Below, one piece after another: positions 1-8,815 of a stretch of DNA of 64,000 bases. The stretch's first letter is position 1; every line of letters starts with the position of its first letter. The DNA lies in contig NZ_CP009913.1 of the NCBI RefSeq assembly GCF_000785515.1, positions 1,888,001 to 1,952,000 on the forward strand, given 5' to 3'. A program made the position numbers and the translations under genes. The DNA comes from Streptococcus salivarius (GTDB taxonomy: Bacteria; Bacillota; Bacilli; Lactobacillales; Streptococcaceae). Under the pieces are notes generated by a model. It was given only the letters and a program-made list of their open reading frames with translations. It made no database searches and had not been told where the DNA came from.

Positions 1-762
1 TGAAGACTTCCATGTCCCTACAGCTGATTTGTAATTGCCATTTTTGAGTTCATCAGGCTTAAGAGATGTTGAACTTGTTTGAGTTTGTGACGCTGCGCTA
101 GAACTACTATTAGTAGAGGCACTGCTCAGATCCTTCCAATCCCAATTCGAAAGATCAGCCTTGTCTGCACCCGAATCACTGTCATCTTTTACAAGAGATT
201 GACCATCACTACTAAAGTGGTAGCCAGAACCTCCACCAGCCATAGCACCAGCACTACCATAGTAGCTAAAGGTGTTATCCTTGAGGTAGGCCAAAGTCAT
301 GCGCTCACCCAACATGCCCAGTTGTGGACCTTCTGTCAGACGAATGACCTGACCACTATCCTTAGAGATAGTATAAATATCCGTAATCATATGCTCTTTA
401 AAGAGTTTCCCCGGCTTAAAAGCAAGAATCAACTCATCAACACCATTACCATCCAGATCACGGTAAGTATAGACCGTTGAGGCAGGACTTGTTTGAGAAT
501 TAGCATAGGTAACAACGAGAGAATTAAGCGAGGCATCCGTTTGGTTGTTGGCCACAGCCGTTTGGTACTTACTAATGATGCTATCATAAGCAAAGGTATC
601 TACCTTTTTCTCTTGACTAGAGCTTTCACTACTACTTGATTGTGACTGTTCTACTGATGAAGATGAAGTCGTCGAAGTCAAGCCATTTTGCTGGTTTGAA
701 CAAGCGGCTAATAGGACTAAACTAGATAATCCTGTTACTAATGCTAAAACTTTATTTTTCAT
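1..762 (-). CDS. Serine-rich lipoprotein, C-terminus cut by window edge
   Basis: Reading frame on the minus strand from an ATG at 762 with no stop before base 1, so about 254 residues are visible and the C-terminus lies outside the window. The N-terminus is a lipoprotein signal peptide with the lipobox LLAAC, so the mature protein should be lipid-anchored at Cys 21 or close to it. A Ser/Gln-rich linker follows, then a globular part with an acidic loop (DLDGNGVDELIL) that resembles a calcium-binding loop. A second Ser-rich linker precedes a region ending NYKSAVGTWK. That GTWK segment also occurs in the protein at 19212-20951, where it opens a C-terminal domain that looks like the streptococcal DUF6287 type. 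The gene starts about 30 bp after the serine-rich gene 793-1254 and is probably cotranscribed with it. Function unknown; a surface role is inferred. Confidence 0.8.
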   Translation of the reverse strand, partial: MKNKVLALVTGLSSLVLLAACSNQQNGLTSTTSSSSVEQSQSSSSESSSQEKKVDTFAYDSIISKYQTAVANNQTDASLNSLVVTYANSQTSPASTVYTYRDLDGNGVDELILAFKPGKLFKEHMITDIYTISKDSGQVIRLTEGPQLGMLGERMTLAYLKDNTFSYYGSAGAMAGGGSGYHFSSDGQSLVKDDSDSGADKADLSNWDWKDLSSASTNSSSSAASQTQTSSTSLKPDELKNGNYKSAVGTWKSS

Positions 763-792
763 TTCTAATCCTAAATTCCTTTTCTCTAACCC

Positions 793-1254
793 TTATTCTG
801 TTGTCCCAGAGCTAACATCTGCGCTGTAGGCAGGTGCTGTATAGCTTGAAGCATCACTATGTGACTCTGTATAAGTTGTTGGTGGCACATAGCTATACTG
901 GGGCGCTTGATAAGTCTCTTGTGCTGAAGATGGTGATGGTGTAGGCGTTGATGCTACCGCAGGAGTTGAGCTTGCTTCTGTCTGACTAGCTGCTTCTACC
1001 GTTGAACTTGCTGATGACGATTCACTTGAAGACTCACTTGAGGTTGAAGAAGATGACGAAGAACTTGAGCTCGATGACTTAGATGAAGCCTTGGGTTTAC
1101 TAGACGATGGCTGCTTAGTAGCTACCTTGACTTGGACCTTAGCATGATTGTGTGCAGGCTGCAAAAAGACAATTGCCAAAGCCAAAAGAATAGCTGGTAG
1201 AGTAAATGCCAAAATAAGGTAACGTTTTTCTTTTAAATGACGAAGTAGTTTCAT
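793..1254 (-). CDS. Serine-rich membrane-anchored extracellular protein
   Basis: A 153-residue protein with a basic N-terminus, one hydrophobic helix at about residues 12-31, and an outside part almost entirely of Ser, Ala, Thr, Pro and Glu, including a run of eleven serines. The C-terminal third is Tyr/Pro/Thr-rich. With no cleavage motif visible, the helix is probably a type II anchor. I recognise no catalytic domain. Low-complexity sequence of this kind is typical of streptococcal cell-wall-spanning segments. It is the first gene of a transcript with the lipoprotein gene at 1-762. The ribosome binding site before the ATG is weak. Confidence 0.7.
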   Translation of the reverse strand: MKLLRHLKEKRYLILAFTLPAILLALAIVFLQPAHNHAKVQVKVATKQPSSSKPKASSKSSSSSSSSSSSTSSESSSESSSASSTVEAASQTEASSTPAVASTPTPSPSSAQETYQAPQYSYVPPTTYTESHSDASSYTAPAYSADVSSGTTE

Positions 1255-1307
1255 AGAGTATTCACATTTCTTAAATATATTTTTAGTATCGATTAGTCTC
1301 AGATAAG

Positions 1308-1335
1308 ATTATATCAGAAATATTAAAATGTGCAA
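1308..1335 (-). promoter_or_regulatory. Promoter of the serine-rich protein/lipoprotein transcript
   Basis: On the minus strand TTGCAC (1330-1335) and TATAAT (1308-1313) are separated by 16 bp. They lie about 55 bp upstream of the ATG at 1254. Confidence 0.65.
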
Positions 1336-1360
1336 CATTAACATAAAACTTTTTTAACAT

Positions 1361-1384
1361 CAAAAAAAACAACTCAAAGAGTTG
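1361..1384 (-). terminator. Rho-independent terminator after first DUF805 gene
   Basis: On the minus strand, stem CAACTC/GAGTTG with a 3-nt loop (1370-1384) is followed by a run of eight T. It lies directly after the stop codon of the gene at 1396-1794. Confidence 0.8.
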
Positions 1385-1395
1385 GTTGATTGCCA

Positions 1396-1794
1396 TTATT
1401 GTTGTGGATTATTGAAGTTGTTAAATGGATACTCAACTTTAGTTGGTTTACATAGTAAAACAATGAAGATAATAGGACCTACAAATGGAATAAATGTAAC
1501 AAAAATATACGGCCAATTGTAGCCAGCATCACGTAAACGGCGAACTGTTACAGCAAGACCAGGTAAGATGGCAGCAACACCAAAGGCAAAAAAGATAAAT
1601 AGGATGATGAATGAAATAACAGCAAAAAAGCTTGATTCTGTAGCACCTGCAATGCCTCCAAAGATTGCCAGCAACACATAAAAAGCAATAACTGTTAACA
1701 TATTTGCCAAATATGCAAACCAGTAATCTGAACGTGTTGAACGTCCCTCAAAATCTACGTAGCCCTTCCAAAACTTCTTATAAGCTTCGATCAT
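1396..1794 (-). CDS. DUF805 family membrane protein (copy 1)
   Basis: A 132-residue protein with the DUF805 signature: N-terminal FEGRSTRSDYW, several hydrophobic helices, then VRRLRDAGYNW and a C-terminal KPTKVEYPFNNF. The family is a small integral membrane protein of unknown function found widely in bacteria. The start is supported by GAGGAG upstream of the ATG. It is a clear paralogue of the gene at 2659-3051: the N- and C-terminal signatures and the sequence upstream of the start codon are alike, while the middle helices have diverged. An IS200-like element lies between the two copies. Confidence 0.85.
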   Translation of the reverse strand: MIEAYKKFWKGYVDFEGRSTRSDYWFAYLANMLTVIAFYVLLAIFGGIAGATESSFFAVISFIILFIFFAFGVAAILPGLAVTVRRLRDAGYNWPYIFVTFIPFVGPIIFIVLLCKPTKVEYPFNNFNNPQQ

Positions 1795-1860
1795 AATAAA
1801 ATCTCCTCATTTTTTGATACTTATACTATACCAAAAGACTGGTCTTCTGGCAAATCAATC

Positions 1861-2606
1861 ATAACCACCCGTCTAACGGGTGGTTTGATCAAGGGCTATA
1901 AACCCATAATACCAGCCAGCGCCTAAAGACGCTGGCTTTCACTTTGTTCAAGCCTTATTGCTTTTGACTCGTCACAAGCCTCTCAAAGAGGCATTCGCAT
2001 TACTTACCATTATCCCTAAAGGGATTTTCATATTCTTTAACGCTTAATTTGTCCAAAGCGATATCATGCTTCTCTTGTTCCTGGATATATTTCTTAATTG
2101 TGGCTTCATTAAGTCCTACCGTACTTACATAATATCCTTCTGCCCAAAAATGTCTGTTCCCAAATTTATATTTTAAATTGGCGTGTTTATCAAACATCAT
2201 TAAGGCACTCTTACCTTTTAAATATCCCATAAAACTAGCTACACTCATTCGTGGTGGTATACTTACTAGCATGTGAACATGATCTGGCATTAAGTGGCCT
2301 TCTATTATTTCAACGCCTTTATATTGGCATAGTCTATGAAAAATCTCTCCCAGACTACTCCTATATTGATTATAGATTATTTTTCGTCTATACTTAGGTG
2401 TAAATACAATGTGGTACTTACACATCCATTTTGTATGTGATAAACTGTGAGCTTTTTGCGCCATAGTCTTAACTCCTTTCGTTTTACAATTGGCTTGAGC
2501 ACCTATATTGTATCTCGTTTGGAGTGTTTTTGTTATGACGGTATAACCTTCGATGCGCACCCGCATAGCGGGTGGTTTATTTGTTTCGCACCTTCGGAGC
2601 GAAACG
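1861..2606 (-). mobile_element. IS200/IS605-family element (tnpA only), ends approximate
   Basis: The element carries a single HUH transposase gene (2000-2464) with no tnpB. Two similar subterminal hairpins flank it. On the left is a perfect 10-bp stem AACCACCCGT with a 3-nt loop (1863-1885). On the right is CACCCGC with loop ATA (2558-2574). Both are followed by GGTGGTTT. Further hairpins lie at 1914-1937 and 2583-2605. Terminal hairpins instead of terminal inverted repeats, and no target duplication, are typical of this family. The exact cleavage sites cannot be fixed here; the limits given are those of the outer hairpins. Confidence 0.8.
2000..2464 (-). CDS. tnpA: IS200-type HUH transposase TnpA
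   Basis: A 154-residue Y1 transposase of normal family length (about 150). The HUH metal-binding motif is seen as HVH (His 62 and His 64 in HLMPDHVHML). The likely catalytic tyrosine is Tyr 126 in KKYIQEQE near the C-terminus. The family excises and inserts single-stranded DNA, using hairpins at the element ends. The frame is open further upstream to 2566, but the ATG at 2464 is preceded by AAAGGAG, begins MAQKAHSLSHTKW as in relatives, and gives the expected length. All key residues are present, so the copy looks intact. Confidence 0.9.
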   Translation of the reverse strand: MAQKAHSLSHTKWMCKYHIVFTPKYRRKIIYNQYRSSLGEIFHRLCQYKGVEIIEGHLMPDHVHMLVSIPPRMSVASFMGYLKGKSALMMFDKHANLKYKFGNRHFWAEGYYVSTVGLNEATIKKYIQEQEKHDIALDKLSVKEYENPFRDNGK

Positions 2607-2624
2607 GACTTAAAGTCACATAAC

Positions 2625-2648
2625 TAAAAAACAGCCTAAGGAGGCTGT
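2625..2648 (-). terminator. Terminator after second DUF805 gene
   Basis: Minus-strand stem ACAGCCT/AGGCTGT with a 4-nt loop (2631-2648) followed by TTTTTTAG, just after the stop codon of the gene at 2659-3051. Confidence 0.8.
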
Positions 2649-2658
2649 TAAGTAACTA

Positions 2659-3051
2659 TCATTGCTGAAGATTATTAAAATTGTTGAAAGGAAATTCTAC
2701 TTTTGTTGGTTGACAAAACAAAACCAAAAGTACTATATCACCTATAACAAAGGCAAAACGTAAAAAAATCAAGGCCCAATGATAGCCCGCATCACGCAAG
2801 CGACGGACCTGAATAGCAATAGATGGGATAAAGCTAGCAGGAAAATAGGTCATTACAAGCAGATACAGTATGTTGAGAATAACATGATAATGACTATTCG
2901 GACTATCAAAAACACTTACAACTATAACTATGCTAAATAAAATGATACCTACAATAGTATTCGCTAAAACTGCCAACCAATAGTCTGAGCGAGTTGAACG
3001 TCCTGTAAAATCGAAATAGCCCATCCAATACTTCTTATAAGCTTTAAACAT
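2659..3051 (-). CDS. DUF805 family membrane protein (copy 2)
   Basis: A 130-residue paralogue of the gene at 1396-1794, sharing the ends AYKKYWMGYFDFTGRSTRSD and QPTKVEFPFNNFNN and the central VRRLRDAGYHW. The hydrophobic middle differs. The 60 or so bases before the ATG also match those of copy 1 (TCCTCAT..TTGATACT..AGACC on the plus strand). This indicates a tandem duplication that included the promoter, later split by the IS. Function unknown. Confidence 0.85.
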   Translation of the reverse strand: MFKAYKKYWMGYFDFTGRSTRSDYWLAVLANTIVGIILFSIVIVVSVFDSPNSHYHVILNILYLLVMTYFPASFIPSIAIQVRRLRDAGYHWALIFLRFAFVIGDIVLLVLFCQPTKVEFPFNNFNNLQQ

Positions 3052-3116
3052 GGCAAAATCTCCTCATCCTTGATACTACCAGTATATCAGAAGACCTGTC
3101 GTCTAGCAAACCAACT

Positions 3117-3140
3117 AAAAAAGCTCCTTCATGGAGCTTT
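3117..3140 (-). terminator. Terminator after proBA
   Basis: Minus-strand stem AAAGCTCC/GGAGCTTT with a 5-nt loop (3120-3140) followed by a T run, immediately downstream of the proA stop codon. Confidence 0.8.
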
Positions 3141-3145
3141 ATGGG

Positions 3146-4396
3146 TTATTCTCTAATTTGTCCTTGTCCGTTAATATAGAACTTGGTTGACGTTAGGGCC
3201 TCCAGTCCCATTGGACCACGGGCGTGCATTTTTTGGGTTGAGATTCCGATTTCAGCACCCAGTCCAAAGACGAATCCATCTGTAAAGCGGGTTGAGGCAT
3301 TAACATAGACAGCTGCAGCGTCAACATCATCTTGGAATTGCTCCGCACGACTGATATCCTGAGTCACAATAGCCTCTGAATGCGATGTCGTGTAAGTATT
3401 AATCCATTTAATAGCCTCATCAAGGCTATCTACCACTTTAACAGACATAATATAGTCAAGAAACTCTGTCGCAAAATCTTCTGGTGAAGCGGGTACGGAT
3501 TTTTCCATAAGTTTCAAAGCCTTTTCATCCGCACGGAACTCAACAGCCTGAACTTTTGAAATAGCTTTTTCCAAGTTAGGCAAGAAGTCTTCCGCAATAT
3601 CAGCATGAACAACGAGAGATTCTGCAGCATTACAAACACTTGGTCGTTGGGTTTTGGCATTGATGACAATCTGTGTCGCCATATCTAAGTTAGCATATTT
3701 ATCCACATAAATATGACAGTTACCAACACCCGTTTCAATGACTGGAACCTTGGCTTTTTCTTTAACCGTTTGGATGAGACGAGCTCCACCACGAGGAATG
3801 AGCAAGTCAACATACTTGGTCGCCGCCATGAGTTCCTCTGCTACCTCATGAGAGGTATCTTCAACCAGCTGAACGGCATCTGCTGTGATACCCGCATTTT
3901 CCAAAGCCTTTCGGGCCACTGTAACCAAGGCCTTGTTGGAATTGATAGCATCACGTCCTCCTCGGAGAATGATAGCATTATTGGTTTTAAAGGCAAGGCT
4001 AAAGGCATCGATTGAGACATTGGGACGGCTCTCAAAAATCATAGCGATAACACCCATAGGAACACGCTTTTGAACGATTTTGAGACCATCCAGATTCGTA
4101 TAGCCACGAACCACTTGACCAATTGGGTCCTGAAGGTCTGCCACCTGACGAACACCCTCAGCAATTCCTGCGATACGGTCTTCTGTTAAAAGCAAGCGGT
4201 CTTGCATAATCTCTGAAATACCATTTTCCTTGGCATTGGCCATATCCTTAGCATTTTCAGTGATAATATAGGCACTCTCAGCTACTAGAGCTTTAGCTAC
4301 CTGATTTAGAAGGTCGTTTTTAGCTGCTGTTGATAATTTAGCAATCTGACGACCTGCCACCTTGGCCTGTTGGCCTAGTGTATCGATATATGTCAT
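3146..4396 (-). CDS. proA: Gamma-glutamyl phosphate reductase (proline synthesis)
   Basis: ProA reduces gamma-glutamyl phosphate to glutamate-5-semialdehyde with NADPH, the second step of proline synthesis. The protein has 416 residues, the usual length. The aldehyde-dehydrogenase-type catalytic cysteine lies in [12 protein letters not shown], and motifs such as [12 protein letters not shown] and [17 protein letters not shown] are typical of ProA. I chose the ATG at 4396 (MTYIDTLG) over an open start 30 bases upstream because AGGAGGAC stands just before it and proB ends at 4398, one base away. This is tight operon coupling with proB. Confidence 0.95.
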   Translation of the reverse strand: MTYIDTLGQQAKVAGRQIAKLSTAAKNDLLNQVAKALVAESAYIITENAKDMANAKENGISEIMQDRLLLTEDRIAGIAEGVRQVADLQDPIGQVVRGYTNLDGLKIVQKRVPMGVIAMIFESRPNVSIDAFSLAFKTNNAIILRGGRDAINSNKALVTVARKALENAGITADAVQLVEDTSHEVAEELMAATKYVDLLIPRGGARLIQTVKEKAKVPVIETGVGNCHIYVDKYANLDMATQIVINAKTQRPSVCNAAESLVVHADIAEDFLPNLEKAISKVQAVEFRADEKALKLMEKSVPASPEDFATEFLDYIMSVKVVDSLDEAIKWINTYTTSHSEAIVTQDISRAEQFQDDVDAAAVYVNASTRFTDGFVFGLGAEIGISTQKMHARGPMGLEALTSTKFYINGQGQIRE

Positions 4397-4397
4397 C

Positions 4398-5201
4398 TTA
4401 GTCCTCCTGTTTAAAAAGTGTACCAATCTTGGCTCCTTCTAGGACACGAAGGATGTCACGTGGATTTTCACCATTCATCAAAACCATTTGGCTATGATTT
4501 TCAAAAACCATCTGGGCGGATTTAATCTTACTCATCATACCACCCGTACCAAATTTACTACCGGCACCACCAGCTGAGGCAAGAATTTCCTCGGTAATCT
4601 CTGGAACATAGCTACGAAGGGTCGCATCCTCATAGACATTTGGGTTCTTATCAAAGAGCCCATCAATATCTGACAGCATGATAAGTAGGTCTGCACCAAC
4701 AATCTTAGCAACGATAGCAGACAAGCGGTCATTGTCTCCAAACTTAGTCGCATGGTCCATTTCATCTACGCTGACAGCGTCATTCTCATTAACAACTGGG
4801 ACAACCCCAAGCTCGAAGAGGCTCTCAAAAGCATTGATGGCATTGGCTAAACTCTCGGGATACTCAACCACATCACGCGTCAAAAGCAACTGAGATACCT
4901 TGGTCTGATAATGTGAAAAGACCTGAGAATAAAGGCTCATCATAGCCACCTGCCCTACACTTGAGACAGCCTGTTGCTTACCAACTTCTGCTGGGCGTTT
5001 CTCAAGGTCTAGAACATTGAGACCAAAGCCCATGGCACCAGAGGATACAAGGACAACCTCAATTCCTTTGTTATGTAGGCTAGAAATGACAAAAGCTAAT
5101 TGATCGATTTTTTCAAGATTAATTTTCCCTGATGGCAAAACCAGAGAACTAGTCCCGATTTTGATAACCAGGCGTTTTACTGAGTCAAAATTTCGTTTCA
5201 T
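4398..5201 (-). CDS. proB: Glutamate 5-kinase, short form without PUA domain
   Basis: ProB phosphorylates glutamate to gamma-glutamyl phosphate and is the feedback-controlled first step of proline synthesis. The amino-acid-kinase motifs are clear: [13 protein letters not shown] at the N-terminus, [26 protein letters not shown] and GTGGMMSKI. With 267 residues it lacks the C-terminal PUA domain of the E. coli type enzyme (367 residues), as is usual in streptococci. No Shine-Dalgarno sequence precedes the ATG; a TATAAT box ends only 8 bp upstream, so the mRNA may be leaderless. Confidence 0.95.
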   Translation of the reverse strand: MKRNFDSVKRLVIKIGTSSLVLPSGKINLEKIDQLAFVISSLHNKGIEVVLVSSGAMGFGLNVLDLEKRPAEVGKQQAVSSVGQVAMMSLYSQVFSHYQTKVSQLLLTRDVVEYPESLANAINAFESLFELGVVPVVNENDAVSVDEMDHATKFGDNDRLSAIVAKIVGADLLIMLSDIDGLFDKNPNVYEDATLRSYVPEITEEILASAGGAGSKFGTGGMMSKIKSAQMVFENHSQMVLMNGENPRDILRVLEGAKIGTLFKQED

Positions 5202-5208
5202 GTTTATG

Positions 5209-5214
5209 ATTATA
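5209..5214 (-). promoter_or_regulatory. -10 box of proBA, 7 bp from the start codon
   Basis: TATAAT on the minus strand with only 7 bases between it and the proB ATG. The -35 region is poor. The spacing puts the predicted transcription start at or next to the ATG. Confidence 0.5.
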
Positions 5215-5275
5215 CACTAAATTCAGGTATTTTAACATATATAATGCATAAGTTTACATATTAAGGATTTTCAGT

Positions 5276-5306
5276 AAAAAAGAATCCCTCCAATCGGAGA
5301 GACTCT
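5276..5306 (-). terminator. Terminator after ABC exporter operon
   Basis: Minus-strand stem AGAGTCTCTCC/GGAGGGATTCT (two imperfect pairs) with loop GATT, followed by TTTTTT. It lies downstream of the permease gene at 5321-6910. Confidence 0.7.
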
Positions 5307-5320
5307 TTAAACAGTTTGTT

Positions 5321-6910
5321 CTAGGCAAAAAACATGGCTCTAATACGTTTCCAACGTCTGCGATCAACAAAGAGATAAACGATTAGGACAACTAAAGCTA
5401 TAAGCCCAGATACTATAGCATTAACTACTAGGGCAATCCAGAACTTACTTGCAAAGAAGACAATACCTCCTAGCAAGGCAGCGATGAAAATTGTAAGAAT
5501 AAAGATACCCATATAGAGCCACTGTCCGCCACCTCGATTGAAGAGCTGGGTAACTTCCTGCCAATTCACTTCCAACAATTTAAGGTCACGTTCAAAGTAA
5601 TAGCCACCTACAAGATAGGTTGTTACGAGAAAACCAAGAGTGAAACTTGCCACCAAAATAAGATGGAGATGAGCCAAGAATATTAAACCAAGTCCTCCTA
5701 ATAAGAGGGAAACACCGACTTGCAAGCTATAGAAAAGCCAAAACTTTTGACGAAGATAGTCACCCGTATTGATTGGTAGGCTACGAATAAAGTCAAAGTT
5801 TGTCCCCTCTAAGGATGTTGCTACACCAAGAAAACTTGTTGGTTGAGCTGAAAAGAAACCAAAGGCAATTCCGACCAAAAGCAGGAGTCCGAAATAGTCT
5901 GGGCCCAGATCTTTCAAAAATACCGCACCCCCACCTAACATGATCATATATAAGACCGGCACCACATAGGTATTGATAATGAGAGTTGAATTCCCCAAAG
6001 TAGATAAATGATGGCGGATCAAGACCTGTCTTTGGCTTCGAGTAACAGCTTTGGCCTGAGGCTTTCTAGCCTTTTGGTTATAAATGGCTTCGTGGAAATA
6101 ACGAGGCATTCTGACTTTATAAAACCAATAGCCCAAGATAAGCACTACAACCAGGGGAAGATAGAAATTTAGCAGAGCCTCTGGAGATAGAGGGGCAGCT
6201 ACGACATCATAGTAACCTCTTAGATAAGGAACCAAGGGAAAATCGGCATGTCCAGCACCATCAACATAACCTTTAATAAAACCAACCATCATAATAGGCA
6301 ACATAATCAAAAGGGTTGACAAGGTCATCAAAATGGTTGAATAGAGCTTTTTATGAGAACTGCGAACAATCAGCGTTCCAATACTATTAGACAGAGTCAC
6401 TGAAAAAACGAGATTGATAAAGAGAGAAACGATAAAGGTCAGAAATCCAACGACTATCCCCAATGGACCAATAAATTGCCAGTAAGCTAGAATGAGAAGA
6501 CTAAGGATAGGTACCATGAAGGTCATCCCAACCATAGAACCTGACAGAGTCTTGGCCAAAAAAACTTCCGCTGGCTTCAAGGGAAGAGGCAGATAAGCCT
6601 TGCTATCCTTACTGTCATAAAAGGTACTATAGAGAGCAGTAAAGGTCTGGAGAAGCCCCATGATTGAAAATGTCAAGAGATATAGGGTTAAGACTCCAGG
6701 ATTAGCCTTATAGTCGACACCTACAAAAAGATAGCTATAAACAACCGTAAAAATAACTAGAATCAAGAGTTGTTGCCTAAGCATGGCATTAACGATGGAG
6801 AAATTAGCTTTTTTCTTTTTCTCCTGACGTTTCTGTAGGTTAGTTACTGCTTGAGGATTAGCGTAGAGGAGATTAATTTTAAAAAGCTCCCAAACATGGT
6901 TCCAGTTCAT
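5321..6910 (-). CDS. ABC transporter permease (large, 529 residues)
   Basis: A 529-residue polytopic membrane protein with about 12 hydrophobic segments and a Lys/Arg-rich cytoplasmic stretch near residue 30 (RQEKKKK). It begins 2 bp after the ATPase gene at 6913-7644, so the two form an exporter operon. The arrangement resembles EcsAB or bacitracin/antibiotic-type ABC-2 exporters, but the permease is longer than EcsB and I do not recognise its substrate. The start ATG has GAGG at a suitable distance. Confidence 0.8.
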   Translation of the reverse strand: MNWNHVWELFKINLLYANPQAVTNLQKRQEKKKKANFSIVNAMLRQQLLILVIFTVVYSYLFVGVDYKANPGVLTLYLLTFSIMGLLQTFTALYSTFYDSKDSKAYLPLPLKPAEVFLAKTLSGSMVGMTFMVPILSLLILAYWQFIGPLGIVVGFLTFIVSLFINLVFSVTLSNSIGTLIVRSSHKKLYSTILMTLSTLLIMLPIMMVGFIKGYVDGAGHADFPLVPYLRGYYDVVAAPLSPEALLNFYLPLVVVLILGYWFYKVRMPRYFHEAIYNQKARKPQAKAVTRSQRQVLIRHHLSTLGNSTLIINTYVVPVLYMIMLGGGAVFLKDLGPDYFGLLLLVGIAFGFFSAQPTSFLGVATSLEGTNFDFIRSLPINTGDYLRQKFWLFYSLQVGVSLLLGGLGLIFLAHLHLILVASFTLGFLVTTYLVGGYYFERDLKLLEVNWQEVTQLFNRGGGQWLYMGIFILTIFIAALLGGIVFFASKFWIALVVNAIVSGLIALVVLIVYLFVDRRRWKRIRAMFFA

Positions 6911-6912
6911 GA

Positions 6913-7644
6913 CTATACCTCCTCAATCTTACGTCCAGCCATTTCCAGATAAATAGTTTCCAAATCCTTATCAGGGTACTGAGATTTAAGTTCAGCTAGG
7001 GACCCTTGGAAGATAAGTTTTCCTTTCTTCAAAATAGCAATACGATCACAGAGCTGCTCGGCTACACTTAAAACGTGGGTTGAGAAAAGGACACTATTAC
7101 CTTCCTTAGCATGATGACGCATGGCTTCCTTCAAGTCAAACGATGCCTGTGGATCCAGACCAGTCAGAGGCTCATCCAAAACCCAAATCTGTGGATTAAC
7201 CAAAAGGGCACCGATGACAACAACTTTCTGACGCATACCATGAGAGAAGGAAGAAATGAGGTTATAACGACTTTCCGTCAAGTCAAAGGTAGCCATGAGA
7301 TCAGTCAAACGTTCCTCAACCTGACTAGCTTCCAAATCATAGATACGTGTCAAGAAGTACCAATAGTCATTGGCAGTCAAATTTAGGAATAGGTCCGGTG
7401 AATCTGGCACATAAGCGATTTTTTTCTTGATGGCATCACGATGTTGACTGAGGGCCATATCATCAACGTAAACTTCACCGTAGCTAGCTTCAATGATAGA
7501 CGTCAAAATGGAAATCGTCGTGGTCTTACCAGCCCCATTGTGACCAATCAGCCCAAAAATCTCACCATCTCGAATATCGAGGTTAAGATCTGAGAGAGCA
7601 TCTTTATCTTCATAACGTTTCGTTACGTGTTCAAAACGAATCAT
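6913..7644 (-). CDS. ABC transporter ATP-binding protein
   Basis: A 243-residue nucleotide-binding subunit. Walker A is GHNGAGKT, the signature region is SSFSHGMRQKV (GM in place of the usual GGQ), Walker B is IWVLDEPLTGLDP, and the switch histidine is in FSTHVLS. The type is that of ABC-2 exporters such as EcsA or BcrA. It is the first gene of a two-gene operon with the large permease at 5321-6910. The substrate cannot be told from sequence. Confidence 0.9.
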   Translation of the reverse strand: MIRFEHVTKRYEDKDALSDLNLDIRDGEIFGLIGHNGAGKTTTISILTSIIEASYGEVYVDDMALSQHRDAIKKKIAYVPDSPDLFLNLTANDYWYFLTRIYDLEASQVEERLTDLMATFDLTESRYNLISSFSHGMRQKVVVIGALLVNPQIWVLDEPLTGLDPQASFDLKEAMRHHAKEGNSVLFSTHVLSVAEQLCDRIAILKKGKLIFQGSLAELKSQYPDKDLETIYLEMAGRKIEEV

Positions 7645-7918
7645 CTTTTATCCTTTCTTGAGAATCTATTTAACAATAGTCTCATTTTACACTTTATATT
7701 AGATTATAAATTAGAGTTATTACCTTGTTTTTTCATGAACAATACTCTAATAATACCGAGAATAGGTTTAGATAAGGCTATTTCGTTACCTTCTTATTTA
7801 TTGTATCATTTCAAGGGTACAATTTCAAGAAAACGTTTGTAAAAACGAGACAATTTTGCATTCGGTCTTTGATAATGCTAAACTTATAGTATTTAGAACA
7901 CATAGGAGGAAACCACTG

Positions 7919-8650
7919 GTGCCAACTGGAATTATCATCAACTCGCTATCTATTATCTTAGGAGGAATTGCTGGAGGACTCTTCGGGGACTATCTCAGAG
8001 ACGATTTCAAGGAGAACCTTAACCTTATCTTTGGACTAGCCTCTATGGTTATGGGGATTAGTGCTATTATGAATATGGTTAACATGCCTGCGGTTATCTT
8101 CGCGGTGGTTATCGGTACCATCATTGGACTAGCCCTAAAGTTTGGAAACCTCATCAACAAGGGAGCTGGTCTTATGGAAAAAGGCTTGTCCAAGATTACA
8201 CCAAGTAAGCAAACAGGGTTAGCTCACGATGAGTTTTATGCGCAACTCTTGACAGTAATCGTCCTTTTTTGTGCGAGTGGTACAGGAATTTACGGTAGCC
8301 TTGAGTCTGGGATGACAGGCGATGCTTCCATCTTGATTTCTAAATCTATCCTAGATTTCTTTACGGCCATGATTTTCTCTTGTAGTCTAGGCTACATCGT
8401 CTCCATGATTGCCATTCCACAATTTATCATCTTCTTCCTTCTCTTTGTGAGTGCTGGTTTCATTCTTCCTTTGACAACAAAGGCTATGATTGGTGACTTT
8501 AAGGCTTGTGGGGGCTTTCTCATGATTGCGACTGGTTTTCGTATTATGAGACTTCGCCAATTTCCAACCGCAGATATGATTCCAGCCATGATTCTGGTTA
8601 TGCCGATTTCCTGGGCCTGGGTCAATTGGGTGGTGCCTTTGATTAGTTGA
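7919..8650 (+). CDS. DUF554 family membrane protein
   Basis: A 243-residue protein with about seven hydrophobic segments and the DUF554 look: N-terminal PTGIIINSLSIILGGIAGGLFG, then LIFGLASMVMGISAI, and a C-terminal half repeating the fold. The frame is open upstream to 7856, but the GTG at 7919 follows AGGAGGA by 8 bases and gives the usual family length. Function unknown; it is often annotated as a putative transporter. It stands alone between two minus-strand operons and has its own terminator. Confidence 0.85.
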   Translation: MPTGIIINSLSIILGGIAGGLFGDYLRDDFKENLNLIFGLASMVMGISAIMNMVNMPAVIFAVVIGTIIGLALKFGNLINKGAGLMEKGLSKITPSKQTGLAHDEFYAQLLTVIVLFCASGTGIYGSLESGMTGDASILISKSILDFFTAMIFSCSLGYIVSMIAIPQFIIFFLLFVSAGFILPLTTKAMIGDFKACGGFLMIATGFRIMRLRQFPTADMIPAMILVMPISWAWVNWVVPLIS

Positions 8651-8670
8651 TATTAGGATTAAAATAAACT

Positions 8671-8700
8671 AAAACCGTCAGTCTAATGCTGGCGGTTTTT
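8671..8700 (+). terminator. Terminator after DUF554 gene
   Basis: Stem AAAACCGTCAG/CTGGCGGTTTT with a 7-nt loop and a terminal T run, 20 bp after the stop codon. Confidence 0.85.
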
Positions 8701-8780
8701 GTCTCTATTTATTGCCGTTATGGACTCTAACTATTAAAAACTAGTAATGTTTATGGTGTTTAATTCTAATTTTTCTAACC

Positions 8781-8810
8781 TTGTTTAGACTTAGATGAGT
8801 TTGTTATAAT
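8781..8810 (+). promoter_or_regulatory. Promoter without a downstream gene
   Basis: TTGTTT (8781-8786), an 18-bp spacer and a perfect TATAAT (8805-8810) on the plus strand. The next plus-strand coding gene is more than 20 kb away, so the product should be the structured RNA that follows. Confidence 0.65.
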
Positions 8811-8815
8811 AACCC

